This document shows, one piece after another, positions 26,636 to 36,001 of a stretch of DNA of 64,000 bases. Both the position numbers and the translations under genes were made by a program. The DNA lies in assembly GCF_001667185.1 (NCBI RefSeq), contig NZ_LZIC01000137.1, positions 1 through 64,000 on the forward strand. The letters are read 5' to 3'. The stretch's first letter is position 1, and each line of letters starts with the position of its first letter. Source of the stretch: Mycobacterium sp. 852002-50816_SCH5313054-b. Its GTDB lineage: Bacteria > Actinomycetota > Actinomycetes > Mycobacteriales > Mycobacteriaceae. The notes under the pieces were generated by a model that saw only the letters and a program-made list of their open reading frames with translations, ran no database searches and was not told the origin of the DNA.

Positions 26636-27037
26636 GTGCATACCGATGTGCTGGAGGTGGACACCGCGCGCCACCGCATCGTCGACCTGACCGATGCGGT
26701 GCGCCGGTTCTGCTTCAGCTATGGCGACGGCCTGTGCAACGTGTTCGTCCCGCACGCGACGGCCGGGGTCGCCATCATCGAGACCGGCGCCGGCTCCGAC
26801 GACGACCTGGTCGACACGCTGGAACGGCTTCTCCCGCGCGACGACCGCTACCGGCACTCGCACGGCTCCGCGGGCCACGGGGCCGACCATGTGCTGCCGG
26901 CCATCGTCGCGCCGTCGGTGACGGTGCCCGTCGCCAGCGGGGACCCCCAGCTGGGCACCTGGCAAAGCATCGTGCTGGTCGACCTCAACCGGGACAATCC
27001 CCGGCGGTCGGTGCGGTTGAGCTTCCTGGAGGGCTAG
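26636..27037 (+). CDS. YjbQ/UPF0047 family protein (Rv2556c-like)
   Basis: This 133-residue protein has the UPF0047 signature: VHTDVLEVDTARHRIVDLT, CNVFVPHATAGVAIIE, GHGADHVLPAIVAPSVTVPV and LGTWQSIVLVDLN. The conserved His residues and Ser fit the family's active site; some members show weak thiamine-phosphate-synthase activity, but the physiological role is unclear. GTG at 26636 gives a normal length. It is divergent from the Rv2557-like gene and lies 62 bp before alaS on the same strand. Confidence 0.9.
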   Translation: MHTDVLEVDTARHRIVDLTDAVRRFCFSYGDGLCNVFVPHATAGVAIIETGAGSDDDLVDTLERLLPRDDRYRHSHGSAGHGADHVLPAIVAPSVTVPVASGDPQLGTWQSIVLVDLNRDNPRRSVRLSFLEG

Positions 27038-27099
27038 CTGTCTAGGCTGGGAATCCCCGATCCAGGCAAGTCGAAGCGACAGGAAGAAGCGGACCAGAA

Positions 27100-29790
27100 G
27101 TGCAGACACACGAGATCAGGAAGCGATTCCTCGATCATTTCGTGAAGGCGGGCCACACCGAGGTGCCGAGCGCATCGGTGATCCTCGACGACCCCAACCT
27201 GCTGTTCGTCAACGCCGGCATGGTGCAGTTCGTGCCGTTCTTCCTGGGCGCGCGCACCCCGCCGTACGCGACGGCCACCAGCATCCAGAAGTGCATCCGC
27301 ACCCCGGACATCGACGAGGTGGGCATCACCACCCGGCACAACACCTTCTTCCAGATGGCCGGCAACTTCTCGTTCGGCGACTACTTCAAGCGCGGCGCGA
27401 TCGCGCTGGCCTGGTCGCTGCTGACCGATCCCGTCTCCGACGGCGGCTACGGCCTGGAGCCGAATCGACTGTGGGCCACGGTCTTTCACGACGACGACGA
27501 GGCCGTGGAGCTCTGGCAGGAGATCGCCGGTTTGCCCGCCGAGCGGATCCAGCGCCGTGGCATGGCGGACAACTACTGGTCGATGGGCATTCCCGGGCCG
27601 TGCGGGCCGTCGTCGGAGATCTACTACGACCGCGGGCCCGAGTTCGGCCCCGAGGGCGGCCCCATCGCCAACGAGGACCGCTACCTCGAGGTCTGGAACC
27701 TGGTGTTCATGCAGAACGAGCGCGGCGAGGGCAGCACCAAGGAGGACTACCCCATCCTCGGGCCGTTGCCGCGCAAGAACATCGACACCGGCATGGGTGT
27801 CGAGCGGATCGCGCTGGTCCTGCAGGGCGTGCACAACGTCTACGAAACCGACCTGCTGCGGCCGATCATCGACCTGGTCGCCACGCGCGGCCCGCGCCCC
27901 TACGACGCAGGCAACCACGACGACGACGTGCGCTACCGCGTCATCGCCGACCACAGCCGCACCGCGGCCATCCTGATCGGCGACGGCGTCAGCCCCGGCA
28001 ACGACGGGCGCGGCTACGTGCTGCGCCGGCTGCTGCGCCGGGTGATCCGGTCGGCCAAGCTGCTGGGCATCGAGGACCCGATAGTCGGCGACCTGATGGC
28101 CACCGTGCGCGACTCGATGGGCCCGTCGTACCCCGAACTCGTCACCGACTTCGACCGGATCAGGCGGATTGCCGTGGCCGAAGAGACGGCGTTCAACCGG
28201 ACGCTGTCGTCGGGTTCGCGGTTGTTCGACGAGGTGGTCAGCGCGACGAAATCCTCGGGCGCCAAGGTGGTCTCGGGCTCCGATGCCTTCACCCTGCACG
28301 ACACCTACGGATTCCCGATCGAGCTCACCCTGGAGATGGCGTCCGAAGCCGGCCTGAAGGTCGACCAGAGCGGCTTTCACGAGCTGATGCTGCAGCAGCG
28401 CCAGCGCGCCAAGGCCGACGCCGCGGCGCGCAAGCACGCGCATGCCGACCTGAGCGCCTACCGCGAGCTGGTCGACGCCGGGCCCACCGAGTTCACCGGG
28501 TTCGACGAGTTGGCCTCCGAGGCAAGGATTTTGGGGATCTTCGCCGACGGCAAGCGGGTGCCGGTGGTCGCCCACGGTACCGACGGCGCGGACCGGGTCG
28601 AACTGGTGCTGGACCGCACCCCGCTCTACGCGGAGTCGGGCGGCCAGATCGCCGACGAGGGCAGCATCAGCGGAACCAGCGCGAACGAGAGCGCGCGCGC
28701 GGCCGTCACCGACGTGCAGAAGATCGCCAAAACGCTGTGGGTGCACCGGGTCAACGTGGAGTCCGGGGAATTCGTGGAGGGTGACACCGTCGTCGCCGCG
28801 GTGGACCCGGACTGGCGCCGGGGCGCCACCCAGGGCCATTCGGGCACCCACATGGTGCACGCCGCGCTGCGACAGGTGCTGGGGCCCAACGCCGTTCAGG
28901 CCGGATCGCTGAACCGGCCGGGCTACCTGCGGTTCGACTTCAACTGGCAGGGGCCGCTCAGCGAAGACCAGCGCACCCAGATCGAAGAGGTCACCAACGA
29001 GGCCGTGCAGGCCGACTTCGAGGTGCACACGTTCAACGAGAAGCTGGACAAGGCCAAGGCGATGGGGGCGATGGCACTCTTCGGCGAGGCCTACCCCGAC
29101 GAGGTGCGGGTGGTGGAGATCGGCGGGCCGTTCTCCCTGGAGCTGTGCGGCGGCACCCACGTGCACAACTCGGCGCAGATCGGGCCGGTGACCATTCTGG
29201 GCGAGTCGTCGATCGGCTCCGGGGTGCGCCGCGTGGAGGCCTACGTGGGGCTGGAGTCGTTCCGGCACCTGGCCAAGGAGCGCGCGCTGATGGCCGGGCT
29301 GGCGTCGTCGCTGAAAGTGCCCTCCGACGAGGTGCCGGCCCGGGTGGCCAACCTGGTCGACCGGCTCAAGGCCGCCGAGAAGGAACTCGAACGCGCCCGC
29401 CTGGCGGGCGCCCGCGCCGCCGCGACCAACGCCGCGGCCGGCGCGGAGCGAATCGGTAACGTGCGTGTGGTGGCACAGCGGATGTCGAGCGGGATGACGG
29501 CGGCCGACCTGCGTTCCCTGGTGGGCGACGTCCGCGGCAAGCTCGGCAACGACCCCGCGGTGGTGGTGCTGATCTCCGAGGACGCCGGGACGGTGCCGTA
29601 CGTGGTTGCCGCCAATCGAGCCGCCCAGGACCTCGGTATCAGCGCCAACGACCTGGTCAAAGAGCTAGCCGTGGAAGTCGACGGCCGCGGTGGCGGCAAG
29701 GCCGACCTGGCGCAGGGTTCAGGGAAAAATCCGACCGGAATCGACGCCGCGCTTGCTGCAGTGCGCAGGGCGATAGCGCGGGTCGGTTGA
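27100..29790 (+). CDS. alaS: Alanyl-tRNA synthetase
   Basis: This 896-residue class II synthetase charges tRNA-Ala. Landmarks are the N-terminal HEIRKRFLDHFVKAGH, motif 2 region RHNTFFQMAGNFSFGDYFK, the editing-domain zinc sites GHSGTHMVH and LELCGGTHVHN, and the C-terminal oligomerisation and C-Ala region (DPAVVVLISED to GGGKADLAQGSG). The start is GTG at 27100 after AGGAAG. It begins a run of plus-strand genes down to aroQ, in the order Rv2555c to Rv2551c then Rv2540c to Rv2537c. ruvX begins at the base after its stop. Confidence 0.97.
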   Translation: MQTHEIRKRFLDHFVKAGHTEVPSASVILDDPNLLFVNAGMVQFVPFFLGARTPPYATATSIQKCIRTPDIDEVGITTRHNTFFQMAGNFSFGDYFKRGAIALAWSLLTDPVSDGGYGLEPNRLWATVFHDDDEAVELWQEIAGLPAERIQRRGMADNYWSMGIPGPCGPSSEIYYDRGPEFGPEGGPIANEDRYLEVWNLVFMQNERGEGSTKEDYPILGPLPRKNIDTGMGVERIALVLQGVHNVYETDLLRPIIDLVATRGPRPYDAGNHDDDVRYRVIADHSRTAAILIGDGVSPGNDGRGYVLRRLLRRVIRSAKLLGIEDPIVGDLMATVRDSMGPSYPELVTDFDRIRRIAVAEETAFNRTLSSGSRLFDEVVSATKSSGAKVVSGSDAFTLHDTYGFPIELTLEMASEAGLKVDQSGFHELMLQQRQRAKADAAARKHAHADLSAYRELVDAGPTEFTGFDELASEARILGIFADGKRVPVVAHGTDGADRVELVLDRTPLYAESGGQIADEGSISGTSANESARAAVTDVQKIAKTLWVHRVNVESGEFVEGDTVVAAVDPDWRRGATQGHSGTHMVHAALRQVLGPNAVQAGSLNRPGYLRFDFNWQGPLSEDQRTQIEEVTNEAVQADFEVHTFNEKLDKAKAMGAMALFGEAYPDEVRVVEIGGPFSLELCGGTHVHNSAQIGPVTILGESSIGSGVRRVEAYVGLESFRHLAKERALMAGLASSLKVPSDEVPARVANLVDRLKAAEKELERARLAGARAAATNAAAGAERIGNVRVVAQRMSSGMTAADLRSLVGDVRGKLGNDPAVVVLISEDAGTVPYVVAANRAAQDLGISANDLVKELAVEVDGRGGGKADLAQGSGKNPTGIDAALAAVRRAIARVG

Positions 29791-30282
29791 GTGGTTTTGA
29801 CACAGCACCGCCGCCCCGACCGGCCCGGCGATCCTGATCAGGACCCCGGGCGGGGACGGCGGTTGGGCGTCGACGTCGGCAGCGTGCGCATCGGCGTGGC
29901 CGCCAGCGACCCCGACGGCATCCTGGCCACCCCGGTGGAAACCGTGCGCCGCGACCGCTCCGGCAGGCACCTGCGCCGGCTGGCCGAGCTGGCCGCCGAG
30001 CTGGAAGCCGTCGAGGTGATCGTCGGGTTACCGAGGACGCTGGCCGATCGGACCGGGCCGTCGGCGCAGGACGCGATCGAGGTGGCCGAGGCGCTGGCCA
30101 AGCGGATCGCCCCCACGCCGGTGCGGCTGGCCGACGAGCGGTTGACCACCGTGAGCGCCCAGCGATCGCTGCGCGATGCGGGTGTGCGGGCCAGACAGCA
30201 GCGGTCGGTGATCGACCAGGCTGCCGCGGTGGCGATCCTGCAGAGCTGGCTCGACCAGCGCAGGGGAGCCGGCCATGGTTGA
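29791..30282 (+). CDS. ruvX: YqgF/RuvX RNase H-fold nuclease (putative 16S rRNA maturation)
   Basis: This 163-residue protein of the YqgF family is a putative nuclease for 5' maturation of 16S rRNA and a proposed Holliday-junction resolvase. The RNase H-like core shows LGVDVGSVRIGVAASD (catalytic D), EVIVGLPRTLADRTG, VRLADERLTTVSA (catalytic E) and a final IDQAAAVAILQSWLD (D). The first 27 or so residues are an extra basic, proline-rich tail. GTG at 29791 directly follows the alaS stop, and the 3' end overlaps mltG by 8 bp. Confidence 0.93.
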   Translation: MVLTQHRRPDRPGDPDQDPGRGRRLGVDVGSVRIGVAASDPDGILATPVETVRRDRSGRHLRRLAELAAELEAVEVIVGLPRTLADRTGPSAQDAIEVAEALAKRIAPTPVRLADERLTTVSAQRSLRDAGVRARQQRSVIDQAAAVAILQSWLDQRRGAGHG

Positions 30283-31519
30283 CAGCGCGCGCCGCGAACG
30301 CGCCGAGCCCAGCGCGGTCGGGCCGCCCCGGCGCAGGATGAGCCGCGTCGACCGGAACCGCGCCGAACGCGGGAAGAACCGCCGCCGCGTCGCCGGCCGG
30401 GTCACCTTCGTGGTGCTGGTCGTGATCGCGGTGGTCGCCGTCTTCGTCGGCACCAGGCTGTGGAACACCGTGTTCGGGTCCGGTGACGACTACAGCGGAA
30501 ACGGCAAGCGCGACATCGTGATTCAGATCCAATCGGGCGACTCGACGACGATGGTCGGGGAGACGCTGCACAACCAGGGCGTGGTTGCCACGGTGCGGGC
30601 GTTCGTCAACGCCGCGCACGGCAACGCCGCGATCAACTCGATCCAGCCGGGCTTCTACCGGATGCGCACGGAGATCCCGGCGGCCAACGCCGTCACCCGG
30701 CTGGCCGACCCGAACAGCCGGGTGGGGCGGCTCGTCATCCCCGAGGGCCGTCAGCTCGACGACACCACCGACATGAAGACCAACGTGTCCAACCCCGGCA
30801 TCTTCTCGCTGATCTCCCGCGCCACCTGTGTGGATCTCGACGGCAACAAGCGCTGCGTCTCGGTGGATGACCTGCGCGCGGCGGCCTCCAACGGCGCGCC
30901 GACGACCCTCGCGGTGCCGCCGTGGGCGGTCGAGCCGGTCACCGAGCTGGGCAAGGACCATCGCCGGATCGAGGGCCTGATCGCCCCGGGCACCTTCAAC
31001 GTCGATCCCTCTTCGTCGGCCGAGAGCATCCTGACGAGCCTGATCAGCGCGGGGGCCGTGGAGTACGCGAAGTCGGGTTTGGTGGATTCCGCGCAGGCCA
31101 TGGGCTTGTCGCCCTACGACATCCTGGTGGTCGCGTCGCTGGTGCAGCAGGAATCCAACACGCAGGACTTCCCGAAGGTGGCGCAGGTCATCTACAACCG
31201 GCTGCACGCGCACCACACGCTGGAGTTCGACTCGACCGTGAACTATCCGCTGGATCGCCGCGAGGTCGCCACCACCGACGCCGACCGGGGCCAGCGGACC
31301 CCGTGGAACACCTACGTGTCCCAGGGCCTGCCCGCCACGGCGATCTGCTCGCCCGGCGTCGACGCGCTGCGCGCGGCCGAGCATCCGGAGCCGGGCGACT
31401 GGCTGTACTTCGTCACCATCGATGCCCAGGGCACGACGCTGTTCACGAAGGATTATCAGCAGCATTTGGCCAATATCGAGCTGGCTAAGCGCAACGGTGT
31501 CCTCGACTCGGCCCGCTAG
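30275..31519 (+). CDS. mltG: Endolytic murein transglycosylase MltG
   Basis: This 414-residue YceG/MltG protein cleaves nascent peptidoglycan glycan strands. It has a basic cytoplasmic tail (RRMSRVDRNRAERGKNRRR), one transmembrane segment (VTFVVLVVIAVVAVFVG, about 46-62), a LysM-like region with IQSGDSTTMVGETL, and the catalytic domain with ASLVQQESNTQDFPKVAQVIYNRL. In that last motif QQES carries the catalytic Glu. The C-terminus PGDWLYFVT and TLFTKDYQQHL is typical. It overlaps ruvX by 8 bp and aroE by 23 bp. Confidence 0.94.
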   Translation: MVDSARRERAEPSAVGPPRRRMSRVDRNRAERGKNRRRVAGRVTFVVLVVIAVVAVFVGTRLWNTVFGSGDDYSGNGKRDIVIQIQSGDSTTMVGETLHNQGVVATVRAFVNAAHGNAAINSIQPGFYRMRTEIPAANAVTRLADPNSRVGRLVIPEGRQLDDTTDMKTNVSNPGIFSLISRATCVDLDGNKRCVSVDDLRAAASNGAPTTLAVPPWAVEPVTELGKDHRRIEGLIAPGTFNVDPSSSAESILTSLISAGAVEYAKSGLVDSAQAMGLSPYDILVVASLVQQESNTQDFPKVAQVIYNRLHAHHTLEFDSTVNYPLDRREVATTDADRGQRTPWNTYVSQGLPATAICSPGVDALRAAEHPEPGDWLYFVTIDAQGTTLFTKDYQQHLANIELAKRNGVLDSAR

Positions 31520-32312
31520 GAAGGCGGGGGTGCTCGGCCGGCCCATCGCCCATTCGAAGTCCCCGGACCTGCACCTGGCGGCCTACCGCGCGCTGGGCCT
31601 GGACGACTGGACCTACGAGCGCATCGACTGCGGCGCCGCGGAGCTGCCGGGGGTCGTCGGCGGCTTCGGGCCGGAGTGGGTCGGCGTGTCGGTCACGATG
31701 CCGGGCAAGTTCGCCGCGCTGCGTTTCGCCGACGAGCGCACCGGGCGCGCGGAGCTCGTCGGGTCGGCCAACACCCTGGTGCGCACGGCGGCGGGCTGGC
31801 GGGCCGACAACACCGACGTCGACGGGGTGAGCGGGGCCCTGGGGCCGATAACGGGGGCCTCGGGACGGGCGCTGGTCTGTGGATCGGGCGGCACCGCCCC
31901 GGCGGCCGTGGTGGGCCTGGCCGAGCTCGGCGTCACCGGCATCACGGTCGTGGCGCGCGACCCACAGAAGGCGTCGCGGCTGGTGGACCTCGGCGCGCGG
32001 CTGGGCGTGGCGACGCGGTTCTGCGGCCTGGACGGCGACGGGCTGGCCGACGAGGTGGCGGGCGCGCGGGTGCTGGTCAGCACGATCCCCGCCGACGCGG
32101 CCGCGCGGTATGCCGGCGCGCTGGCCCCCATCCCGGTGCTGCTGGACGCCGTCTACGACCCGTGGCCGACGCCGCTGGCCGCCGCGGTGGCCGCCGCCGG
32201 CGGTCGGGTGATCAACGGCCTGCAGATGCTGCTGCACCAGGCCTTCGCCCAGGTCGAGCAATTCACCGGGCTGCCCGCGCCGCGAGCGGCGATGGAGGCG
32301 GCACTGGGCTAG
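31497..32312 (+). CDS. aroE: Shikimate dehydrogenase
   Basis: This 271-residue NADP-dependent enzyme reduces 3-dehydroshikimate to shikimate. Visible motifs are LGRPIAHSKSPDLH (shikimate-binding SKS), VSVTMPGK with the catalytic lysine, SANTLVR, ADNTDVDG with the catalytic aspartate, the Rossmann VCGSGGTAPAAVVGLAELG, and NGLQMLLHQAFAQVEQFTG. GTG at 31497 gives the usual length and overlaps mltG by 23 bp; longer in-frame extensions lie inside mltG. It is part of the aro run but separated from aroC by the prepilin-peptidase-like gene. Confidence 0.95.
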   Translation: MSSTRPARKAGVLGRPIAHSKSPDLHLAAYRALGLDDWTYERIDCGAAELPGVVGGFGPEWVGVSVTMPGKFAALRFADERTGRAELVGSANTLVRTAAGWRADNTDVDGVSGALGPITGASGRALVCGSGGTAPAAVVGLAELGVTGITVVARDPQKASRLVDLGARLGVATRFCGLDGDGLADEVAGARVLVSTIPADAAARYAGALAPIPVLLDAVYDPWPTPLAAAVAAAGGRVINGLQMLLHQAFAQVEQFTGLPAPRAAMEAALG

Positions 32313-32313
32313 C

Positions 32314-32733
32314 GTGCCGCGCATGGCGGCCGGGGTCGTGTTGCTGTGGATGGGCGCGCTGAGCGTCTACGACGTCCGGCAACGCCGGCTGCCCAACGCG
32401 CTGACGCTGCCGGGGGCGGCCGTGATCCTGGTGGGCGCCGCCGCGGCCGGCCGCGGGCTGACCGCGCTCGCCGGTGCGGCGGCGCTGAGCGGGGCATACC
32501 TGCTGGTGCACCTGCTGGCGCCGGCGGCGATGGGGGCCGGCGACGTCAAGCTGGCGATCGGGCTGGGCGGGCTCGCCGGCTGCTTCGGCGCCCCGGTGTG
32601 GTTCCTGGCGGCGCTCGGCGCGGCGCTGCTGACGGCCCTGGTCGGGGTGGTGCGCGGCGTGCGCGCGGTTCCGCACGGCCCCGCGATGTGCCTGGCCACC
32701 GCCGGGGCCGTGGGCCTGGCCATTCTGCGCTGA
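32314..32733 (+). CDS. A24 prepilin-peptidase-like membrane protein (Rv2551c-like)
   Basis: This 139-residue protein matches the catalytic core of A24 aspartic peptidases without the N-methyltransferase domain. The two aspartates are in SVYDVRQRRLPN and MGAGDVKLAIGLG (the GxGD-type motif). Four hydrophobic helices surround them. Such peptidases process type IV pilin or Tad/Flp pilin precursors, but no pilin is in the window. GTG at 32314 lies 1 bp after the aroE stop; ATG at 32323 is an alternative. Confidence 0.88.
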   Translation: MPRMAAGVVLLWMGALSVYDVRQRRLPNALTLPGAAVILVGAAAAGRGLTALAGAAALSGAYLLVHLLAPAAMGAGDVKLAIGLGGLAGCFGAPVWFLAALGAALLTALVGVVRGVRAVPHGPAMCLATAGAVGLAILR

Positions 32734-32753
32734 GCCCGTGGGAGAATAGCCGG

Positions 32754-33959
32754 GTGTTGCGCTGGATCACCGCCGGAGAATCCCATGGCCGCGCGCTGGT
32801 GGCCGTGGTCGACGGCATGGTCGCCGGCGTGCAGGTCACATCCACCGAGATCGCCGACGAGCTGGCCCGGCGACGCCTCGGCTACGGCCGCGGCGCGCGG
32901 ATGAAGTTCGAGCGCGACGCGGTGACCATCCTGTCCGGGATACGCCACGGCGTCACGCTGGGCGGGCCCATCGCCGTCGAGATCGGCAACACCGAGTGGC
33001 CGAAGTGGGAAACCGTCATGGCCACCGACCCGGTCGACCCGGCCGAACTCGAAAACTCAGCCCGCAACGAGCCGCTGACCCGGCCGCGGCCCGGTCACGC
33101 CGACTACGCGGGGATGCTCAAGTACGGCTTCGACGACGCCCGGCCGGTGCTGGAGCGGGCCAGCGCCCGGGAGACGGCCGCCCGCGTCGCCGCCGGGACC
33201 ATCGCGCGGTCGTTCCTGCGCCAGGCGCTGGGCGTCGAGGTGCTCTCGCACGTCGTCTCGATCGGCCCGTCGGCGCCGTATGACGGCCCGCCGCCGCGCC
33301 CCGAGGACCTGCCCGCCATCGACGACAGCCCGGTTCGCGCGTTCGACAAGGCCGCCGAAACGGCCATGATCGCCGAGATCGAGGCCGCCAAGAAGGACGG
33401 CGACACCCTCGGCGGCGTGGTCGAGGTGGTGGTGCTGGGCCTGCCGGTGGGGCTGGGCTCGTTCACCAGCGGCGACAACCGGCTGGACAGCCAGCTGGCC
33501 GCCGCCGTCATGGGTATCCAGGCGATCAAGGGCGTCGAGATCGGCGACGGTTTCGAGACCGCGCGCCGCCGCGGCAGCCGCGCGCACGACGAGATGTACC
33601 CGGGTCCCGACGGCGTCGTCCGGTCCACCAACCGGGCCGGCGGCCTGGAGGGCGGCATGACCAACGGGCAGCCGCTGCGGGTGCGGGCCGCGATGAAGCC
33701 GATTTCCACCGTGCCGCGGGCGCTGGCCACCGTCGACATGGCGACCGGCGACGAGGCCGTCGCCATCCATCAGCGCTCGGACGTGTGCGCGGTGCCGGCC
33801 GCCGGGGTCGTCGTCGAGACCATGGTGGCGCTGGTGCTGGCCCGCGCGGCGCTGGAGAAGTTCGGCGGCGACTCGCTGACCGAGACCCGGCGCAACATCG
33901 AGTCCTACCGGCGCGCGGTCGCCGACCGGGAATCGCCGGCCGCGCGCGGTACCGCGTGA
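32754..33959 (+). CDS. aroC: Chorismate synthase
   Basis: This 401-residue FMN-dependent enzyme converts EPSP to chorismate. Signatures are WITAGESHGRALVAVVDGM, GYGRGARMKFERD, RPGHADYAGMLKYGF with the substrate-binding residues, RASARETAARVAAG, RSTNRAGGLEGGMTNG and AIHQRSDVCAVPAAGVV. GTG at 32754 begins VLRWITAGESHG, as in the M. tuberculosis enzyme (named aroF there). In M. tuberculosis a block including Rv2550c to Rv2541 separates it from the prepilin-peptidase gene; here the gap is 20 bp. Its stop shares one base with the aroK start. Confidence 0.97.
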   Translation: MLRWITAGESHGRALVAVVDGMVAGVQVTSTEIADELARRRLGYGRGARMKFERDAVTILSGIRHGVTLGGPIAVEIGNTEWPKWETVMATDPVDPAELENSARNEPLTRPRPGHADYAGMLKYGFDDARPVLERASARETAARVAAGTIARSFLRQALGVEVLSHVVSIGPSAPYDGPPPRPEDLPAIDDSPVRAFDKAAETAMIAEIEAAKKDGDTLGGVVEVVVLGLPVGLGSFTSGDNRLDSQLAAAVMGIQAIKGVEIGDGFETARRRGSRAHDEMYPGPDGVVRSTNRAGGLEGGMTNGQPLRVRAAMKPISTVPRALATVDMATGDEAVAIHQRSDVCAVPAAGVVVETMVALVLARAALEKFGGDSLTETRRNIESYRRAVADRESPAARGTA

Positions 33960-34492
33960 TGGCCCCCAAAGCGGTGCTCGTGGGGCTGCCGGGCTCGGGC
34001 AAGTCGACCATCGGGCGGCGGCTGGCCAAGGCCCTCGGCGTCGGGCTGCTCGACACCGACGTGGCGATCGAGCAGCGCACCGGCCGCACGATCGCCGACA
34101 TCTTCGCCATCGACGGGGAGCCGGAGTTCCGCCGCATCGAGGAAGAGGTGGTGCGCGCGGCGCTGGCCGACCACGACGGCGTCCTCTCGCTCGGCGGCGG
34201 GGCCGTCACCAGCCCCGGGGTGCGCGAGGCGCTCGCCGGGCACACCGTCGTCTACCTGGAGATCGGCGCCCGGGAAGGGGTGCGGCGCACCGGCGGCAGC
34301 ACCGTGCGACCCCTGTTGGCCGGGCCCGACCGAGCCGAGAAGTACCGCGCCCTGATGGCCGAGCGGGCCCCGTTGTACCGGCGCGTCGCGACCATCCGGG
34401 TCGACACCAACCGCCGCAATCCCGGCGCCGTTGTCCGCCACATCGTTTCGCGGCTGCAGACACCCCAGAACGCCCCGGCGGCCGGGCGATGA
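33959..34492 (+). CDS. aroK: Shikimate kinase
   Basis: This 177-residue P-loop kinase phosphorylates shikimate at O3. Visible features are Walker A GLPGSGKSTIG, DTDVAIEQRTGRTIADIF (shikimate-binding Asp), GEPEFRRIEEEVV, LSLGGGAVTS and the lid arginines in TVRPLLAG. ATG at 33959 overlaps the aroC stop by one base, and its end overlaps aroB by 4 bp, so aroC-aroK-aroB-aroQ is a tightly coupled set. Confidence 0.97.
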   Translation: MAPKAVLVGLPGSGKSTIGRRLAKALGVGLLDTDVAIEQRTGRTIADIFAIDGEPEFRRIEEEVVRAALADHDGVLSLGGGAVTSPGVREALAGHTVVYLEIGAREGVRRTGGSTVRPLLAGPDRAEKYRALMAERAPLYRRVATIRVDTNRRNPGAVVRHIVSRLQTPQNAPAAGR

Positions 34493-35577
34493 CCGAGGGC
34501 AGCGGACCGGTCACCGTGTACGTGGCCGTCGACGAGCCGTACCCGGTGGTCATCGGCACCGGGGTGATGGGCGAGCTGGAAGGCATGCTCGCCGGCCGGC
34601 ACCGCGTCGCGATCCTGCACCAGCCCGTATTGGCCGAGGCCGCCGAGGCCATCCGGGGCCGCTTGGCGGACAAGGGGATTGACGCGCACCGCATCGAGAT
34701 CCCGGACGCCGAGGCCGGCAAGGACCTGCCCGTCGTGGGATTCATCTGGGACGTGTTGGGCCGCATCGGAATCGGCCGCAAGGACGCCCTGGTCAGCCTC
34801 GGCGGCGGCGCGGCCACCGACGTCGCCGGTTTCGCGGCGGCGACGTGGCTGCGCGGCGTCGACATCGTCCACGTGCCGACCACGTTGCTGGGCATGGTCG
34901 ACGCGGCCGTAGGCGGCAAGACGGGCATCAACACCGAGGCGGGCAAGAACCTGGTCGGGGCGTTTCACCAGCCGCTGGCCGTCGTGGTCGACCTGGCGAC
35001 ACTGAAAACCTTGCCGCGCAACGAACTTGTCGCCGGCATGGCGGAGGTGGTCAAGGCGGGCTTCATCGCCGACCCGGTGATCCTGGACCTGATCGAGGCC
35101 GACCCGCAGGCCGCGCTGGAACCGGAAGGGGAGGTGCTCCCGGAGCTGATCCGGCGCGCGATCGCGGTCAAGGCCGAGGTCGTCGCGGCCGACGAAAAGG
35201 AGTCCGAGCTGCGCGAAATCCTCAACTACGGCCACACTTTGGCGCACGCGATCGAGCGCCGGGAGCGCTACCGGTGGCGGCACGGCGCCGCGGTGTCGGT
35301 GGGCCTGGTATTCGCCGCCGAGCTCGCCCGGCTCGCCGGCCGGCTCGACGACGACACCGCGCAGCGCCACCGCAGCATCCTCACCTCGCTCGGCCTGCCG
35401 GTCAGCTACGACGCCGACGCGCTGCCGCAGTTGCTCGAATACATGGCCGGCGACAAGAAGACGCGCGCCGGCGTGCTGCGGTTCGTCGTCCTCGACGGGC
35501 TCGGCAAGCCGGGCCGGCTGACGGGGCCGGACCCGTCGCTGCTGGCGGCCGCCTACGCGGGGCTGGCTGATGAGTAA
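34489..35577 (+). CDS. aroB: 3-dehydroquinate synthase
   Basis: This 362-residue NAD-dependent enzyme converts DAHP to 3-dehydroquinate. Visible motifs are SLGGGAATDVAGFAAATWLRGV (NAD loop), VPTTLLGMVDAAVGGKTGIN, NLVGAFHQP, ELVAGMAEVVKAGFI, and the zinc-ligand region ILNYGHTLAHAIE. It overlaps aroK by 4 bp and aroQ by 8 bp. Confidence 0.97.
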   Translation: MTEGSGPVTVYVAVDEPYPVVIGTGVMGELEGMLAGRHRVAILHQPVLAEAAEAIRGRLADKGIDAHRIEIPDAEAGKDLPVVGFIWDVLGRIGIGRKDALVSLGGGAATDVAGFAAATWLRGVDIVHVPTTLLGMVDAAVGGKTGINTEAGKNLVGAFHQPLAVVVDLATLKTLPRNELVAGMAEVVKAGFIADPVILDLIEADPQAALEPEGEVLPELIRRAIAVKAEVVAADEKESELREILNYGHTLAHAIERRERYRWRHGAAVSVGLVFAAELARLAGRLDDDTAQRHRSILTSLGLPVSYDADALPQLLEYMAGDKKTRAGVLRFVVLDGLGKPGRLTGPDPSLLAAAYAGLADE

Positions 35578-36001
35578 GACGGTGCAGGTCATCAACGGCC
35601 CCAACCTGGGCCGGCTGGGCCGGCGCGAGCCCGATGTGTACGGCGACACCACGCACGACCAGCTGGCCGCGCTGATCGACCGCGAAGCCGCCGCCCTCGG
35701 GCTCAAAGCCATTGTGCGGCAAAGCGATAACGAAGCCCAGCTGCTGGATTGGATCCATCTGGCCGCCGATGCCGGCGAGCCGGTGATCCTCAACGCCGGC
35801 GGCCTCACCCACACGTCGGTGGCGCTGCGCGACGCGTGCGCCGAGCTGAGCGCGCCCCTGATCGAGGTGCACATCTCCAATGTGCATGCCCGCGAGGAGT
35901 TTCGGCGGCACTCCTACATCAGCCCGGTCGCGACCGGCGTGATCGTCGGGCTCGGTATCCAGGGCTACGTGCTCGCCCTGCGCTACCTGGCCGGGGGTTA
36001 A
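35570..36001 (+). CDS. aroQ: Type II 3-dehydroquinate dehydratase
   Basis: This 143-residue dodecameric type II dehydroquinase (named aroD in M. tuberculosis) dehydrates 3-dehydroquinate. Visible features are the mobile-loop region NGPNLGRLGRREPDVYG with the catalytic Arg and Tyr, VRQSDNEAQLLDWIH, LNAGGLTHTSVALRDA, and EVHISNVHAREEFRRHSY with the catalytic His. It starts 8 bp inside aroB, and its stop overlaps that of the convergent membrane protein by 4 bp. Confidence 0.97.
   Translation: MSKTVQVINGPNLGRLGRREPDVYGDTTHDQLAALIDREAAALGLKAIVRQSDNEAQLLDWIHLAADAGEPVILNAGGLTHTSVALRDACAELSAPLIEVHISNVHAREEFRRHSYISPVATGVIVGLGIQGYVLALRYLAGG

Noticed and set aside
27034..29268. 744-codon minus-strand open frame opposite alaS
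   Set aside because: Antisense to alaS, with no recognisable domain.
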